A stretch of 64,000 bases of DNA from Cellulomonas carbonis (GTDB lineage Bacteria > Actinomycetota > Actinomycetes > Actinomycetales > Cellulomonadaceae). Position 1 is the first letter of the stretch. Each line of letters starts with the position of its first letter. Under the pieces are notes generated by a model, which saw nothing but the letters and a program-made list of their open reading frames with translations, made no database searches and was not told where the DNA came from. The stretch lies in contig NZ_BMEB01000002.1 in the NCBI RefSeq assembly GCF_014636275.1, positions 868,001-932,000 of the forward strand. Direction: 5' to 3'. This document shows, piece by piece, positions 1 to 8,726 of this stretch. Both the position numbers and the translations under genes were made by a program.

Positions 1-2
1 AG

Positions 3-1175
3 CCCACCATCGCGATCGACCCGACGTTCGACCCCGGGTACGACCCGGCCGGCGACGCGGCCGGCGACACGGACGCCGCGACGCCCCAGTACGCGGCGAC
101 CCCGGCACCGGACCAGATCCGGTGGAACGGCGTGAGCATCTACAAGCAGAGCGTGGTCGCGACGGTGGTCGACCTCGAGGTCTGGTCGTCGACGCCCGCG
201 GCGAAGGTCGAGCTGCTCCTGGGCGGCGTCGTCGTCGCGACGGACACCACGATCGAGCGGCGGTACGACCACTGGCTGGGGACGGCGCGCGTGGACCTCA
301 CCGGCCTGTCCGGCAGCACGTCGATCACGATGCGTGTCACGACGCCCGAGGGCGCCGTGCGGAGCGAGCGCAAGGTGTTCACCGCGGACGCCGTCGTCGC
401 GCCGCTCACCGCCGAGATCCTCGCGCGGCGCCCCGGGCCCCACAACACGGGCGTGCCGGCCGGCACCGTCCTGCGCCCGAGCGGGACGCTGCGCGTCACG
501 CAGCCGGGCGCCGTGATCGACGGCCTCGACATCGAGGGCTGCCTCGTGATCGACGCCGACGACGTGACCGTCCGCAACACCCGGATACGGTGCACGAGCA
601 CGACGCGCAACCGGGCCGTCGTCATGGACGGCAAGCACAAGGGCTTCCTCCTCGAGGACGTCGAGATCGACGGCGGCGGCTCCACGGAGATCGGCATCGA
701 CGTCACGGACGCGGTGATCCGCCGGGTGGACGTGCACCACGTCAACGACGGCATCCGGATGGGCGCCAACCTCGTGATCGAGGACAGCTGGATCCACCAC
801 ATGACCCGGCGGGGGAGCCTCCACCCGGATGCGATCCAGGGGATCTCGGCGAAGAACATCGTCATCCGCAACAACACCCTGGACCCGCGGAACCCGGACA
901 CGGGCGACCTCGCGAACGCCGCGATCATGCTGGGCTCGGAGACGGGGACGAAGACGAGCGAGAACGTGCTCATCGAGGGCAACTTCATGAGCGGCGGGAA
1001 CTACACGCTCAACGTGTCGGGGTCCATCACGGCGACGGGCTTCGTGATCCGGCAGAACCGCTTCGGCGGCGGGGCCCGGTACGGCGCGATCATCACGCGC
1101 CAGTCGGTCCCGGCAGAGCCGGACAACGTCGTGGACGCGACCGGGACGCGGGTGCGCGTCGTCTACATCAAGTGA
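3..1175 (+). CDS. Secreted-type right-handed beta-helix protein (5' end outside window)
   Basis: The open frame runs in from the window edge, so the start and any signal peptide are missing; about 390 residues are visible. After an Asp/Ala-rich linker comes one copy of a roughly 95-residue module opening PDQIRW (near nt 111) and ending near VFTADAV. It is followed by a C-terminal half rich in short repeated strands with Asn/Asp turns (IRNNTLDP, NVLIEGNF), typical of right-handed parallel beta-helices. That fold is common in carbohydrate-active or surface-binding proteins, but no catalytic residues can be assigned. The region from the module onward is closely similar to the last module and helix of the next gene, so the two are recent paralogues. 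A GTG at 132 is not the true start, because the module begins upstream of it. Confidence 0.85.
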   Translation, partial: PTIAIDPTFDPGYDPAGDAAGDTDAATPQYAATPAPDQIRWNGVSIYKQSVVATVVDLEVWSSTPAAKVELLLGGVVVATDTTIERRYDHWLGTARVDLTGLSGSTSITMRVTTPEGAVRSERKVFTADAVVAPLTAEILARRPGPHNTGVPAGTVLRPSGTLRVTQPGAVIDGLDIEGCLVIDADDVTVRNTRIRCTSTTRNRAVVMDGKHKGFLLEDVEIDGGGSTEIGIDVTDAVIRRVDVHHVNDGIRMGANLVIEDSWIHHMTRRGSLHPDAIQGISAKNIVIRNNTLDPRNPDTGDLANAAIMLGSETGTKTSENVLIEGNFMSGGNYTLNVSGSITATGFVIRQNRFGGGARYGAIITRQSVPAEPDNVVDATGTRVRVVYIK

Positions 1176-1373
1176 CGAGTCACTGGGCGGGTCACTGCAC
1201 GAGTCTCGTCACGAGTCGCGGCACAGGATGGGCCGGTCTGTCCAGGTTGGGACGGGAACTTCACCCGTGAGTGTGACCAGCGTCACATGGCTGAGGGGCC
1301 TGACACGCTCAGCACGCGTACGCCAGGGTCGACCGGACGGGTGAAGGCCACCCCGTCCGGAGGAGTCCAGCCC

Positions 1374-3152
1374 ATGCACCGCACCCGCTCCAGGGTCACG
1401 ACCGTCCTCGCGGCCCTCGCCGTGGCGGTCCTGCCCGTCCTCGCCGCCCCGGCCGCGTCCGCGACCACGGTCCCCGACCAGATCCGGTACGGCGCCGACT
1501 CGATCCACCGCAAGTCCGTCCCCGCGACCGTCGTGCCCGTCGAGATGTGGTCGTCCACGCCGGCGGCGCGGACCGAGATCGTCGCGGCCGGCCGCGTCGT
1601 CGCGTCCGACACGACCGTCGAGGCGCGCGACGGCTACTGGGCCGGCGTCTCGACCGCGGACTTCTCCGGCCTGTCGGGCTGGACCACCGTCACGCTGCGC
1701 ATCACGACCCCCGAGGGCGTCGTCCGCAGCTCGCAGAAGATCATCATCGCGGAGCCGTCCGCGACGGTGCCCGACCAGATCCGCTGGGACGGGAGGTCCG
1801 TCCACAACTCCACGGTCCCCGCGCAGCCCGTCGAGCTGGAGATGTGGTCCTCGACGGCCGCGGCACGCACCGAGGTCCTCATCGGGGGCCGCGTCGTGGC
1901 GTCCGACACGACCGTCGAGGCCCGCGAGGGCTACTGGGCGGGCGTCGCGACGGCCGACCTGACCGGGCTGTCCGGCTGGACGACGGCGACGCTGCGCATC
2001 ACCACGCCGACCGGCGAGGTCCGCACCGAGAACAAGAACTTCATCGCCGAGACGGTCGCGACCGTGGTCGCGCCGCAGCCCGACCAGATCCGCTGGAACG
2101 GCGCGTCGCTGTACAAGAAGACCGTCGCGACGAGCGCGGCGACGCCGCTCGAGGTCTGGTCCTCGACGCCCGCGAGCAAGGTCGAGCTGCTTCTCGGCGG
2201 CGTCGTCGTCGCGACGGACACGACGGTCGAGGCCCGGGCCGACCACTGGCTCGCCACCGCGGACGTCGACCTGTCGGCCCTGCCCAAGGGCCCCGCGTCG
2301 CTCACGATGCGCGTCACGCCGTCGTCGGGCTTCGCGCGGTCCTCGGCCAAGGTCTTCACGGCCGACCCGGTCCTCGCACCGCTGACGCCCGAGGTCCTCG
2401 CCGCGCGCCCGGGGGCCCACAACACCGGCGTGCCCGCCGGCACGACGCTGCGCCCGAGCGGGTCGCTCACGATCACCCAGGACGGCACCGTCGTCGACGG
2501 GCTCGACATCACCGGGTGCGTCGTCGTCGACGCGGACGACGTGACGATCCGCAACACGCGGATCACGTGCACCGACGCGCCGCGCGAGCGTGCGGTCCGC
2601 ATGGAGGGCAAGCACACGGGCCTGCTGCTCGAGGACGTCGAGATCGACGGTCGCGGCCTGACCGAGATCGGCGTGGACGTCAACAGCACCGTCCTGCGGC
2701 GGGTCGACGTCCACGGGTTCAACGACGGCATCCGGATGGGTCACGACCTGCTCATCGAGGACAGCTGGGTGCACGACATGACGCGCCAGGGCGACCTCCA
2801 CCCGGACGCGATCCAGGGCATCTCCGCCGAGGACGTCGTCATCCGCAACAACACCCTGGACCCGACGAACACCGCGACGGGCGACCGCGGCAACGCCGCG
2901 ATCCAGCTCGGCAGCGAGACGGGAACGCTGATCAGCCGCAACGTGGTGATCGAGGGCAACCTGCTCGACGGCGGCAACGTCTCGCTCAACGTGTCGGGCG
3001 CGATCAACGCGGAGAACATCGCGATCCGGTCCAACCGCTTCGGGACCGGGTCCAAGTACGGGCCCGTGCTGACGCCGCACCGCGTCACGCCCGCCGCCGA
3101 CAACGTCATGGACGTCCTCGGGACGGCGATCGTCGTCCGCTGGACCGACTGA
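1374..3152 (+). CDS. Secreted three-module beta-helix protein
   Basis: 592 residues from ATG 1374, preceded by GGAGGAG at a good distance; an earlier in-frame ATG at 1287 lacks such a site. Residues 1-30 form a Sec signal peptide ending APAASA. Three copies of a roughly 95-residue module follow, starting near residues 33, 132 and 236. Each has PDQIRx, then an E-x-WSST strand, a GGxVVAxDTTVEAR segment and a closing TTPxGxVR-like strand, suggesting an immunoglobulin-like fold. From about residue 334 the protein is a right-handed parallel beta-helix. Role unknown: cell-surface or carbohydrate-associated functions fit the fold and the neighbouring polysaccharide genes, but nothing shows enzymatic activity. 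A strong hairpin terminator follows. Confidence 0.85.
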   Translation: MHRTRSRVTTVLAALAVAVLPVLAAPAASATTVPDQIRYGADSIHRKSVPATVVPVEMWSSTPAARTEIVAAGRVVASDTTVEARDGYWAGVSTADFSGLSGWTTVTLRITTPEGVVRSSQKIIIAEPSATVPDQIRWDGRSVHNSTVPAQPVELEMWSSTAAARTEVLIGGRVVASDTTVEAREGYWAGVATADLTGLSGWTTATLRITTPTGEVRTENKNFIAETVATVVAPQPDQIRWNGASLYKKTVATSAATPLEVWSSTPASKVELLLGGVVVATDTTVEARADHWLATADVDLSALPKGPASLTMRVTPSSGFARSSAKVFTADPVLAPLTPEVLAARPGAHNTGVPAGTTLRPSGSLTITQDGTVVDGLDITGCVVVDADDVTIRNTRITCTDAPRERAVRMEGKHTGLLLEDVEIDGRGLTEIGVDVNSTVLRRVDVHGFNDGIRMGHDLLIEDSWVHDMTRQGDLHPDAIQGISAEDVVIRNNTLDPTNTATGDRGNAAIQLGSETGTLISRNVVIEGNLLDGGNVSLNVSGAINAENIAIRSNRFGTGSKYGPVLTPHRVTPAADNVMDVLGTAIVVRWTD

Positions 3153-3215
3153 CACGACCCGGGCGCGGGCTGCCGCGCACCGCGATCGCGGGCCTCGGCC
3201 CGGCGGTCGCACCCA

Positions 3216-3260
3216 CCGACGCCGACCGGGCGCCTCGCACCGCCGCCCGGTCGGCGTCGG
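3216..3260 (+). terminator. Hairpin terminator after the beta-helix gene
   Basis: A perfect 17-base-pair inverted repeat (left arm 3216-3232, right arm 3244-3260) with an 11-base loop lies 63 bases past the stop codon. There is no T-run, as usual in high-G+C actinobacteria. Confidence 0.65.
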
Positions 3261-3338
3261 CGTGCGCGGAGGCGTCCGGGCACGCGCGGGATCGATCCCA
3301 CGGGCCGCCCCGCACCGGGTGCGCCCGTGGTGCCCTAC

Positions 3339-3368
3339 TTGTCCGGGTTGCGAGCCAACCCGCATACT
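3339..3368 (+). promoter_or_regulatory. Possible promoter of polysaccharide operon
   Basis: TTGTCC (3339-3344) and CATACT (3363-3368) are separated by 18 bases, a reasonable housekeeping-sigma arrangement, about 120 bases before the first glycosyltransferase start. Read by eye only. Confidence 0.35.
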
Positions 3369-3488
3369 GGCCGCGCGGGACCGGCCCAGGCATCACGGCG
3401 AACGCCGCGGTTGCCGGGTCCGACGTCCCGAGGAACCGTCCGATGGTGCTCGGTCCCGCCGCTCGGGAACCTCCGACCAGGGGACGAT

Positions 3489-4700
3489 GTGCCTGTACCT
3501 GCAGCCCAGCACGACGTACGCGCCATCGCGTACGTCCTGTCCGAGTACCCCGTCGTCTCGCAGACGTTCGTGCGGGACGAGATCGCGGCGCTGCGCGCAG
3601 CCGGCCGCCGCGTCGAGGTGGTCTCGGTCGACCGGACGGGTGAGGACCGCATCCCCGCGTCGTGGTCGGGCCCGTACACGACGCTCGACGACGTGTCCTG
3701 GCCACGCGCGGTCCTCGACGCCCTGTGGTGGGTGGCCCGTCCGCGCGCCGTCGCGCGGCTCGTCCGGACGCTGCGCCTGACCGGCGGAGCGCGCGCACGC
3801 CGGGTCCTCAAGGGCGTGCCGAGCGCGGCCCGACGCCTCGCGGGGCTCGACGTGGACGTGTGCCACGCGCACTTCGGCTGGACCGGCATGGTCGTCGCGT
3901 CGTACGTGGGTGCGCTGCTCGGCCGGCCCGTGACCGTCACGCTGCACGCCGCCGACATCTACCTCGCCGGCCCCGAGCTCGCGCGCCGCCTCGGCGCGGT
4001 CGACCACGTCGTCACGGTCTGCGAGTACAACGTGCGGCGCCTCGCCGCGATGGGCGTCGACCCGGCACGCGTCACCGTCGTCCCGTGCGGCGTCGACGTC
4101 ACGGTCCCCGTCCCGCCCGTGCCGGACCCCACGCGCGTCGTGAGCGTCGGCCGCCTCGTGCCCAAGAAGGGCATGGACGTGCTGCTCGAGGCGTTCCGCG
4201 AGGTCGTCGACGCGGTGCCCGGGGCGCGGCTCGAGATCGTCGGCGAGGGACCCGAGGAGCAGCGCCTGCGTGCGCTGACCGACGAGCTCGGGATCGGTGG
4301 GCACGTCACCTTCGCCGGTGCGCTCGGGCACGACGAGACGCTCGCGCGCGTCGACGGCGCGGCCGTCTTCGCCCTCGCGTGCCGCGTGCTCGCCAACGGC
4401 GACAGCGACGCCGTCCCCGTCGCGATCCGCGAGGCCCTCGTGCGCGAGCGCGGCGTCGTGACGACCGACGTCGCCGGCATCCCGGAGAACGTCGACGACG
4501 AGACCGGCTGGGTCGTGCCGAGCGAGGACCCGGCCGCGGTCGCGAAGGCCCTCGTCGAGGCGCTCGGCGACCCCGCGCTGCGCGCCCGGAAGGGCGCCGC
4601 CGCACGCCGCCGCCAGGTCGAGCACTACTCGCTCGAGGCCTCCGCCGAGCGGCTCGGGCGGCTCTGGTCCCGGCTGGTGGCGGCCGGGGCGAGACGGTGA
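3489..4700 (+). CDS. Glycosyltransferase family 4 (GT-B), WcaL-like
   Basis: 403 residues from GTG 3489, with AGGGGAC just upstream. The N-terminal half carries YVLSEYPVVSQTFVRDEI and a CHAHFGW segment; the C-terminal half has VSVGRLVPKKGMDVLLEAF (from about residue 217) and an AGIPENV segment of the nucleotide-sugar domain. This matches GT4 enzymes such as those of colanic-acid-type polysaccharide synthesis, which add a sugar to a lipid-linked acceptor on the cytoplasmic face. The donor and acceptor cannot be told from sequence. Its stop overlaps the flippase GTG (GTGA), so the two are translationally coupled; it opens a four-gene plus-strand operon. Confidence 0.85.
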   Translation: MPVPAAQHDVRAIAYVLSEYPVVSQTFVRDEIAALRAAGRRVEVVSVDRTGEDRIPASWSGPYTTLDDVSWPRAVLDALWWVARPRAVARLVRTLRLTGGARARRVLKGVPSAARRLAGLDVDVCHAHFGWTGMVVASYVGALLGRPVTVTLHAADIYLAGPELARRLGAVDHVVTVCEYNVRRLAAMGVDPARVTVVPCGVDVTVPVPPVPDPTRVVSVGRLVPKKGMDVLLEAFREVVDAVPGARLEIVGEGPEEQRLRALTDELGIGGHVTFAGALGHDETLARVDGAAVFALACRVLANGDSDAVPVAIREALVRERGVVTTDVAGIPENVDDETGWVVPSEDPAAVAKALVEALGDPALRARKGAAARRRQVEHYSLEASAERLGRLWSRLVAAGARR

Positions 4701-6316
4701 CCCGCGAGGGTGCGGACGTCGCACCCGCCGCGCCCACGCCCCCCACGCCGCCCGGCGGCTCCGCACCGGGCGGCCACCACGACGTCCCCGCCGAGCCGTC
4801 GCGCGCGGGCCTGCCCCGCGTCCTGCAGGACGAGGTCGGCGGCTCCATGGCGGGCCGCGTGCGTCGCGGCGTCGCGTGGACCGCGGGGTCCCGCCTGGTC
4901 GTGCAGGTCATGCAGGTGGGTGCGACCGCCGTGCTCGCGCGCCTGCTCTCGCCGGCCGACTACGGCCTCGCGGCGCTCGTCGCGGTCGTGACCGGCTTCG
5001 CGGCCATCCTCGTCGACCTCGGGATCCCCGCCGCGGTCATCCAGCGCCGCGGGATCGACGACCGGTACCTCTCGACCGCGTTCTGGCTGAACTTCGGCGT
5101 GGGCCTCGTCATGGCCGGGCTCGTGTGCGCCGCGGCCGTGCCCGTCGCGGCGTTCTTCGACGAGCCGCAGCTCGTCGGCCTCGTCATGCTCTCGAGCCTC
5201 ACGCTCGTGCTCTCGCTCAACGCCGTGCACGTCGCGGTCCTGCAGCGCGCTCTGCAGTTCGGCCGGATCGGCCGGATGACCCTGCTGACGACGTCGGTCG
5301 GGATCGTCGTCTCGATCGCCGCCGCGGCCGCGGGCCTGGGACCGGTGAGCCTCGTGCTCGGCCCGATCGCGGAGCGCCTCACGTCGGTGATCCAGGTGCA
5401 GGCCGCTGTCCGGTGGCTCCCGCGCGCGCGGCCGTCGCGCGAGGCGGCGCGGGACATCTGGCGCTTCGGGCGCGGGATCACCGGGTTCAACGTCGTCAAC
5501 TACTGGGTGGGCAGCGCCGACCGCGTCGTCATCGGCCGTCTCGTGACGGTGACCGCGCTCGGGTACTACAACCGCGCGTCCAACCTCATGCAGCTGCCGA
5601 TCCAGCAGACGACGCGTGCGCTGGTCGGCGTCTTCTACCCGGCGCTCTCGGCCATGGCCGAGGACCTGCCGCGGCTGCGGTCGGCGTGGCTGCGCCTCGT
5701 GCGCGCGGCGTGGATCGTGGGCGTGCCGGTGGCCGTCGGCCTCGGCCTCACCGCCCCAGCCCTCGTGGGCGTGATCTACGGCGACCAGTGGGACGCCGTC
5801 GCCCCGCTGCTGGCCGTGCTGTCGATCGGCATCCCGTTCCTGCTGATCACCTCGACGACGGCGCCCGTGTTCCAGGCGCTCGGCCGGACCGGGCTGCAGT
5901 TCCGGCTCGGGCTCGTCAACGCGGTCGTCGCGCTCGTCGCGCTCGGCGTGGGCGTGCAGTGGGGCGTCATGGGGGTCGCGGTCGCGTGGGTCGTCCGGAC
6001 GGTGCTCGCCGCCGCCGTGACCCTCGTGCCCCTGCTGCGCCTCGTGCAGGTCGGCGGCGGGACGCTCGTCGCCGCGCTCTGGCGCGCCGCGACCGCGGGC
6101 GCGCTCATGGGTGCCGGCGTGTGGGGCGTCGTCGTGACGACCGACGGCATGCCCGTCCCGCTCGCCCTCACGCTGCAGGTCGCCGCCGGGGTGCTGGTGT
6201 ACGGCGCGTTCGCGTGGCTGCTCGAGCGGGACACGGTGCGCGAGCTGCTCGGCCGCGCGTCCCGACGCACGAAGGCGGCGCCCCCCGCGTCCGCCCCGAC
6301 GGAGGAGAACCGATGA
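4697..6316 (+). CDS. Wzx-like polysaccharide flippase (MOP superfamily)
   Basis: 539 residues from GTG 4697, which overlaps the stop of the preceding glycosyltransferase. An internal ATG at 4847 is an alternative that would remove a 50-residue Pro/Ala-rich, non-membrane N-terminus. From about residue 51 (MAGRVRRGVAWT) it shows the repeated hydrophobic segments of lipopolysaccharide or teichuronic-acid type exporters, including the typical early ARLLSPADYGL and GYYNRASNLMQLP motifs. It should flip lipid-linked repeat units across the membrane. Its stop overlaps the next start (ATGA). Confidence 0.88.
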   Translation: MTREGADVAPAAPTPPTPPGGSAPGGHHDVPAEPSRAGLPRVLQDEVGGSMAGRVRRGVAWTAGSRLVVQVMQVGATAVLARLLSPADYGLAALVAVVTGFAAILVDLGIPAAVIQRRGIDDRYLSTAFWLNFGVGLVMAGLVCAAAVPVAAFFDEPQLVGLVMLSSLTLVLSLNAVHVAVLQRALQFGRIGRMTLLTTSVGIVVSIAAAAAGLGPVSLVLGPIAERLTSVIQVQAAVRWLPRARPSREAARDIWRFGRGITGFNVVNYWVGSADRVVIGRLVTVTALGYYNRASNLMQLPIQQTTRALVGVFYPALSAMAEDLPRLRSAWLRLVRAAWIVGVPVAVGLGLTAPALVGVIYGDQWDAVAPLLAVLSIGIPFLLITSTTAPVFQALGRTGLQFRLGLVNAVVALVALGVGVQWGVMGVAVAWVVRTVLAAAVTLVPLLRLVQVGGGTLVAALWRAATAGALMGAGVWGVVVTTDGMPVPLALTLQVAAGVLVYGAFAWLLERDTVRELLGRASRRTKAAPPASAPTEENR

Positions 6317-7638
6317 CGAGGGTCCTGTACCTGGGCACGGTCGTGTCCAACGGCGGCGACGCCGCGATCCAGCGCGCGCAGATGGCCGTCCTCGACGCCG
6401 GTCTGGGGCGGACGACGACGGCGCTGCACGACAACCTGCCGCCGGTCGCGCGGCGGCTCTTCCCGGGCTGCGACGTGCTGCCCGCGACGTACCCCGTGGT
6501 GGACCGCCCGGCCGGCAGCAGCCTGGTGCGCCGCGTGGTGCGGCGTGCCAACAAGGAGCGCGTGCGCCTGGCCGCGCGCGTCTGGGGCGGCGGTCGCGGG
6601 CCCGGGCGGCTCCTCGTGACCCGCGCCGAGGCCGCCCAGCTGTCGTCGATCGCGTCCGCCGACGTCGTCGCGTACACCGGCGGGACGTCCCTCATCGAGA
6701 AGTACTCCGTCGAGGGCAAGCTCTACGAGGTCGACCTCGCGCTCGCCCTCGGGCGTCCCGTCGTGCTGCTGCCGCAGTCGCTGGGGCCGTTCCGCGTCGA
6801 GAAGAACCGGCGCGTCGTGCGCGACGTCCTGGGCCGGGTCGACGCGGTCTTCCTGCGTGACGAGCGGTCGCTGCGGTTCCTCGAGGAGATCGGCGCGCGC
6901 ACCGACCACGTGCGGGTCGTGCCCGACATCGTCTTCGCGCTGCACACCGCCGCCGCGTCCGAGCGGCTCGCCGCGGCCGAGATCCCCGCGCAGGGCGCGA
7001 AGGTCGCCGTGAGCATCCGCGACTGCCGCGCGTTCTTCGAGGGCTCGCCCGAGGAGCGCGCGGACCGCGACGAGGCGTTCCGCGACGCCGTCGCCGCCCT
7101 CGTGACGGCGCTCGTGCGGGACCACGGCGCCGACGTCACGTTCGTGAGCACGTGCCAGGGCGTCCCCGAGTACTGGACCGACGACTCGGTCGTCGCCCGC
7201 GCCGTCGCCGACCGCCTGCCCGACGACGTCGCGGCGCGCACGCGTGTCGACGACGCGTTCCACGACACCGACGAGCTGCTCGCGCTGCTGGGGTCGTTCG
7301 ACCTGCTCGTCGCGACGCGGCTGCACGCGGCCATCCTGGGCCTCGACGCCGGGACGCCGGTCCTGCCCATCGCGTACGAGTTCAAGACCGAGGAGGTCAT
7401 GGGCCAGCTCGGCCTGGGGGACCTCGTCGTGACGATCGACGACGCGACGCCCACGACGCTCACCGCCGCGCTCGACAGGCTCCTCACGGGCCTGCCGACG
7501 CTGCGGGTCCCTGCGGCGACCGCGCTGTCCGCGGTCGGGGACGAGGCGCGCCGGACGGGCGACCTGGTGGCCGACGCCGTCCGCGCGCACGGGGCTGCCG
7601 GGACCTCGCCGCGCACGACCGCGCCCGCGCCGGCGTGA
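6313..7638 (+). CDS. Polysaccharide pyruvyl transferase family protein
   Basis: 441 residues from ATG 6313, overlapping the flippase stop and preceded by GGAGGAG. The N-terminus has a glycine-rich LGTVVSNGGDAAIQ motif, the centre LPQSLGPF, and the C-terminal half ATRLHAAILGLDAGTPVLPI followed by YEFKTEEVM, all hallmarks of the pyruvyl transferase family (PF04230). Such enzymes transfer pyruvate from phosphoenolpyruvate to a sugar as a ketal, adding negative charge, although some members have other roles. Third gene of the polysaccharide operon. Confidence 0.82.
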   Translation: MTRVLYLGTVVSNGGDAAIQRAQMAVLDAGLGRTTTALHDNLPPVARRLFPGCDVLPATYPVVDRPAGSSLVRRVVRRANKERVRLAARVWGGGRGPGRLLVTRAEAAQLSSIASADVVAYTGGTSLIEKYSVEGKLYEVDLALALGRPVVLLPQSLGPFRVEKNRRVVRDVLGRVDAVFLRDERSLRFLEEIGARTDHVRVVPDIVFALHTAAASERLAAAEIPAQGAKVAVSIRDCRAFFEGSPEERADRDEAFRDAVAALVTALVRDHGADVTFVSTCQGVPEYWTDDSVVARAVADRLPDDVAARTRVDDAFHDTDELLALLGSFDLLVATRLHAAILGLDAGTPVLPIAYEFKTEEVMGQLGLGDLVVTIDDATPTTLTAALDRLLTGLPTLRVPAATALSAVGDEARRTGDLVADAVRAHGAAGTSPRTTAPAPA

Positions 7639-7652
7639 GCGGGGGGACGACG

Positions 7653-8708
7653 ATGGGCGTCGACGTCCAGCCCGTGTTCAGCGGCGGTCTCGACACGGCC
7701 GCGTGGCGACGACGGCACGCTGCCGGTGAGGTGCCCGACGCCTACCCCTACGGCCTCGACCGGCTCGCGGCGCACGGCTACGCGGTCCGCGACTGGCGGC
7801 CGTCGCCGTCGGTCGTCGACCGGGCGCGCGGCGTCGTCCGGCGCGTCGGCGGGGGGATCGACTGGCTCGCGCCGGGCGTCCCGCGCGGTCCCGAGGTCGT
7901 CCTCAGCTGGGACGAGCGCATGGGGGTCCCGCTCGCGCTGCGGCGGGGCGGCGCTCCCGTCGTCACGAACATCATCTGGGCGACCGAGGGTCGGCTGGCC
8001 GCGCCCGTGCACCGTGCGATCGGGGCGGGGCTGCGCCGTGCCGCGCGCGTCTTCGTGCACAGCACCGCCCAGGTCCCGGTCCTGCGGGACGCCTTCGGGG
8101 TCGACGAGGCGCGCATCGCGCCCATCGCGTTCGGCGTCGACGCGGACTTCTTCCGGCCGGTCGACGACGCCGCGCGCATCGACCGTGACCTGGTCGTGAG
8201 CGTCGGCAACGACCGGCACCGCGACTTCCCGACCGTGCTGCGCGCGTTCGCCCAGGTGCGGCGCGCCCGCCCGTCGAGCCGGCTCGTCGTCGTCTCGCGG
8301 ACGGTGCCCGCCGCGGACGTCGCGGCGGTCGACGGCGCGACGCTCGTGCCGTCGCTCGGCCACGCCGACCTGTGCGACCTCGTCCAGCGCGCCGCGACGA
8401 CGATGGTCCTCACGCGTCCCAACACGCACGTGTCGGGGGCCACCGCGGTGCTGGAGACCCTCGCGACCGGCCGGCCGGCGGTCGCGACGGCGAACCCCGG
8501 CATGGCGGACTACGCGCGTGACGGCGGGCTCGTGCTCGTGCCCGCGGGTGACGCCGACGCCGCGGCCCGCGCGTGCCTGGCTCTTTTGGAGGACCCGGCC
8601 GGCGCCGACGACCAGGGTGCGCTCGGCCGTGCGGCGGTCGACGCGACGTTCAGCACGCGCGGCCACGCCGCCCGGCTCGCCGAGGTCCTGGACGCCGCCC
8701 TCGCCTGA
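7653..8708 (+). CDS. Glycosyltransferase family 4
   Basis: 351 residues from ATG 7653, preceded by a G-rich ribosome site (GGGGGGA). GTG 7635, overlapping the previous stop, is a possible longer start. The sequence has the GT-B layout: a first domain with VVTNIIWATEGRL and RVFVHSTAQ, a hinge, then VVSVGNDRHRDFPTVLRAF and a donor-site region with SGATAVLETLATGRPAVAT. It probably adds a sugar to the same repeat unit as the first glycosyltransferase. A hairpin overlapping its stop separates it from the convergent neighbour. Confidence 0.82.
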   Translation: MGVDVQPVFSGGLDTAAWRRRHAAGEVPDAYPYGLDRLAAHGYAVRDWRPSPSVVDRARGVVRRVGGGIDWLAPGVPRGPEVVLSWDERMGVPLALRRGGAPVVTNIIWATEGRLAAPVHRAIGAGLRRAARVFVHSTAQVPVLRDAFGVDEARIAPIAFGVDADFFRPVDDAARIDRDLVVSVGNDRHRDFPTVLRAFAQVRRARPSSRLVVVSRTVPAADVAAVDGATLVPSLGHADLCDLVQRAATTMVLTRPNTHVSGATAVLETLATGRPAVATANPGMADYARDGGLVLVPAGDADAAARACLALLEDPAGADDQGALGRAAVDATFSTRGHAARLAEVLDAALA

Positions 8709-8719
8709 CGAGGGCGGCG
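8693..8719. terminator. Bidirectional hairpin between convergent genes
   Basis: A perfect 11-base-pair stem (8693-8703 with 8709-8719) and 5-base loop spans the stop of the plus-strand glycosyltransferase and nearly reaches the stop of the minus-strand gene at 8727. Confidence 0.6.
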
Positions 8720-8726
8720 CGTCGCG

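Larger units (their letters stand above)
3153..3488. other. Intergenic region before the polysaccharide operon
   Basis: No credible gene lies in these 336 bases. The first third holds a long hairpin that should end the beta-helix transcript, and the middle a possible promoter for the downstream glycosyltransferase operon. An upstream extension of the glycosyltransferase frame to 3327 was not accepted because its composition is not protein-like. Confidence 0.6.

Noticed and set aside
1209..3365. Long antisense frame (718 codons) opposite the beta-helix gene, and many similar long frames
   Set aside because: Arg/Gly/Asp-rich shadow translations caused by G/C-biased third positions of the true genes; no family motifs, no ribosome sites.
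4847..6316. ATG 4847 as the flippase start
   Set aside because: Possible, but GTG 4697 gives the stop/start overlap typical of this operon; kept as an alternative only.
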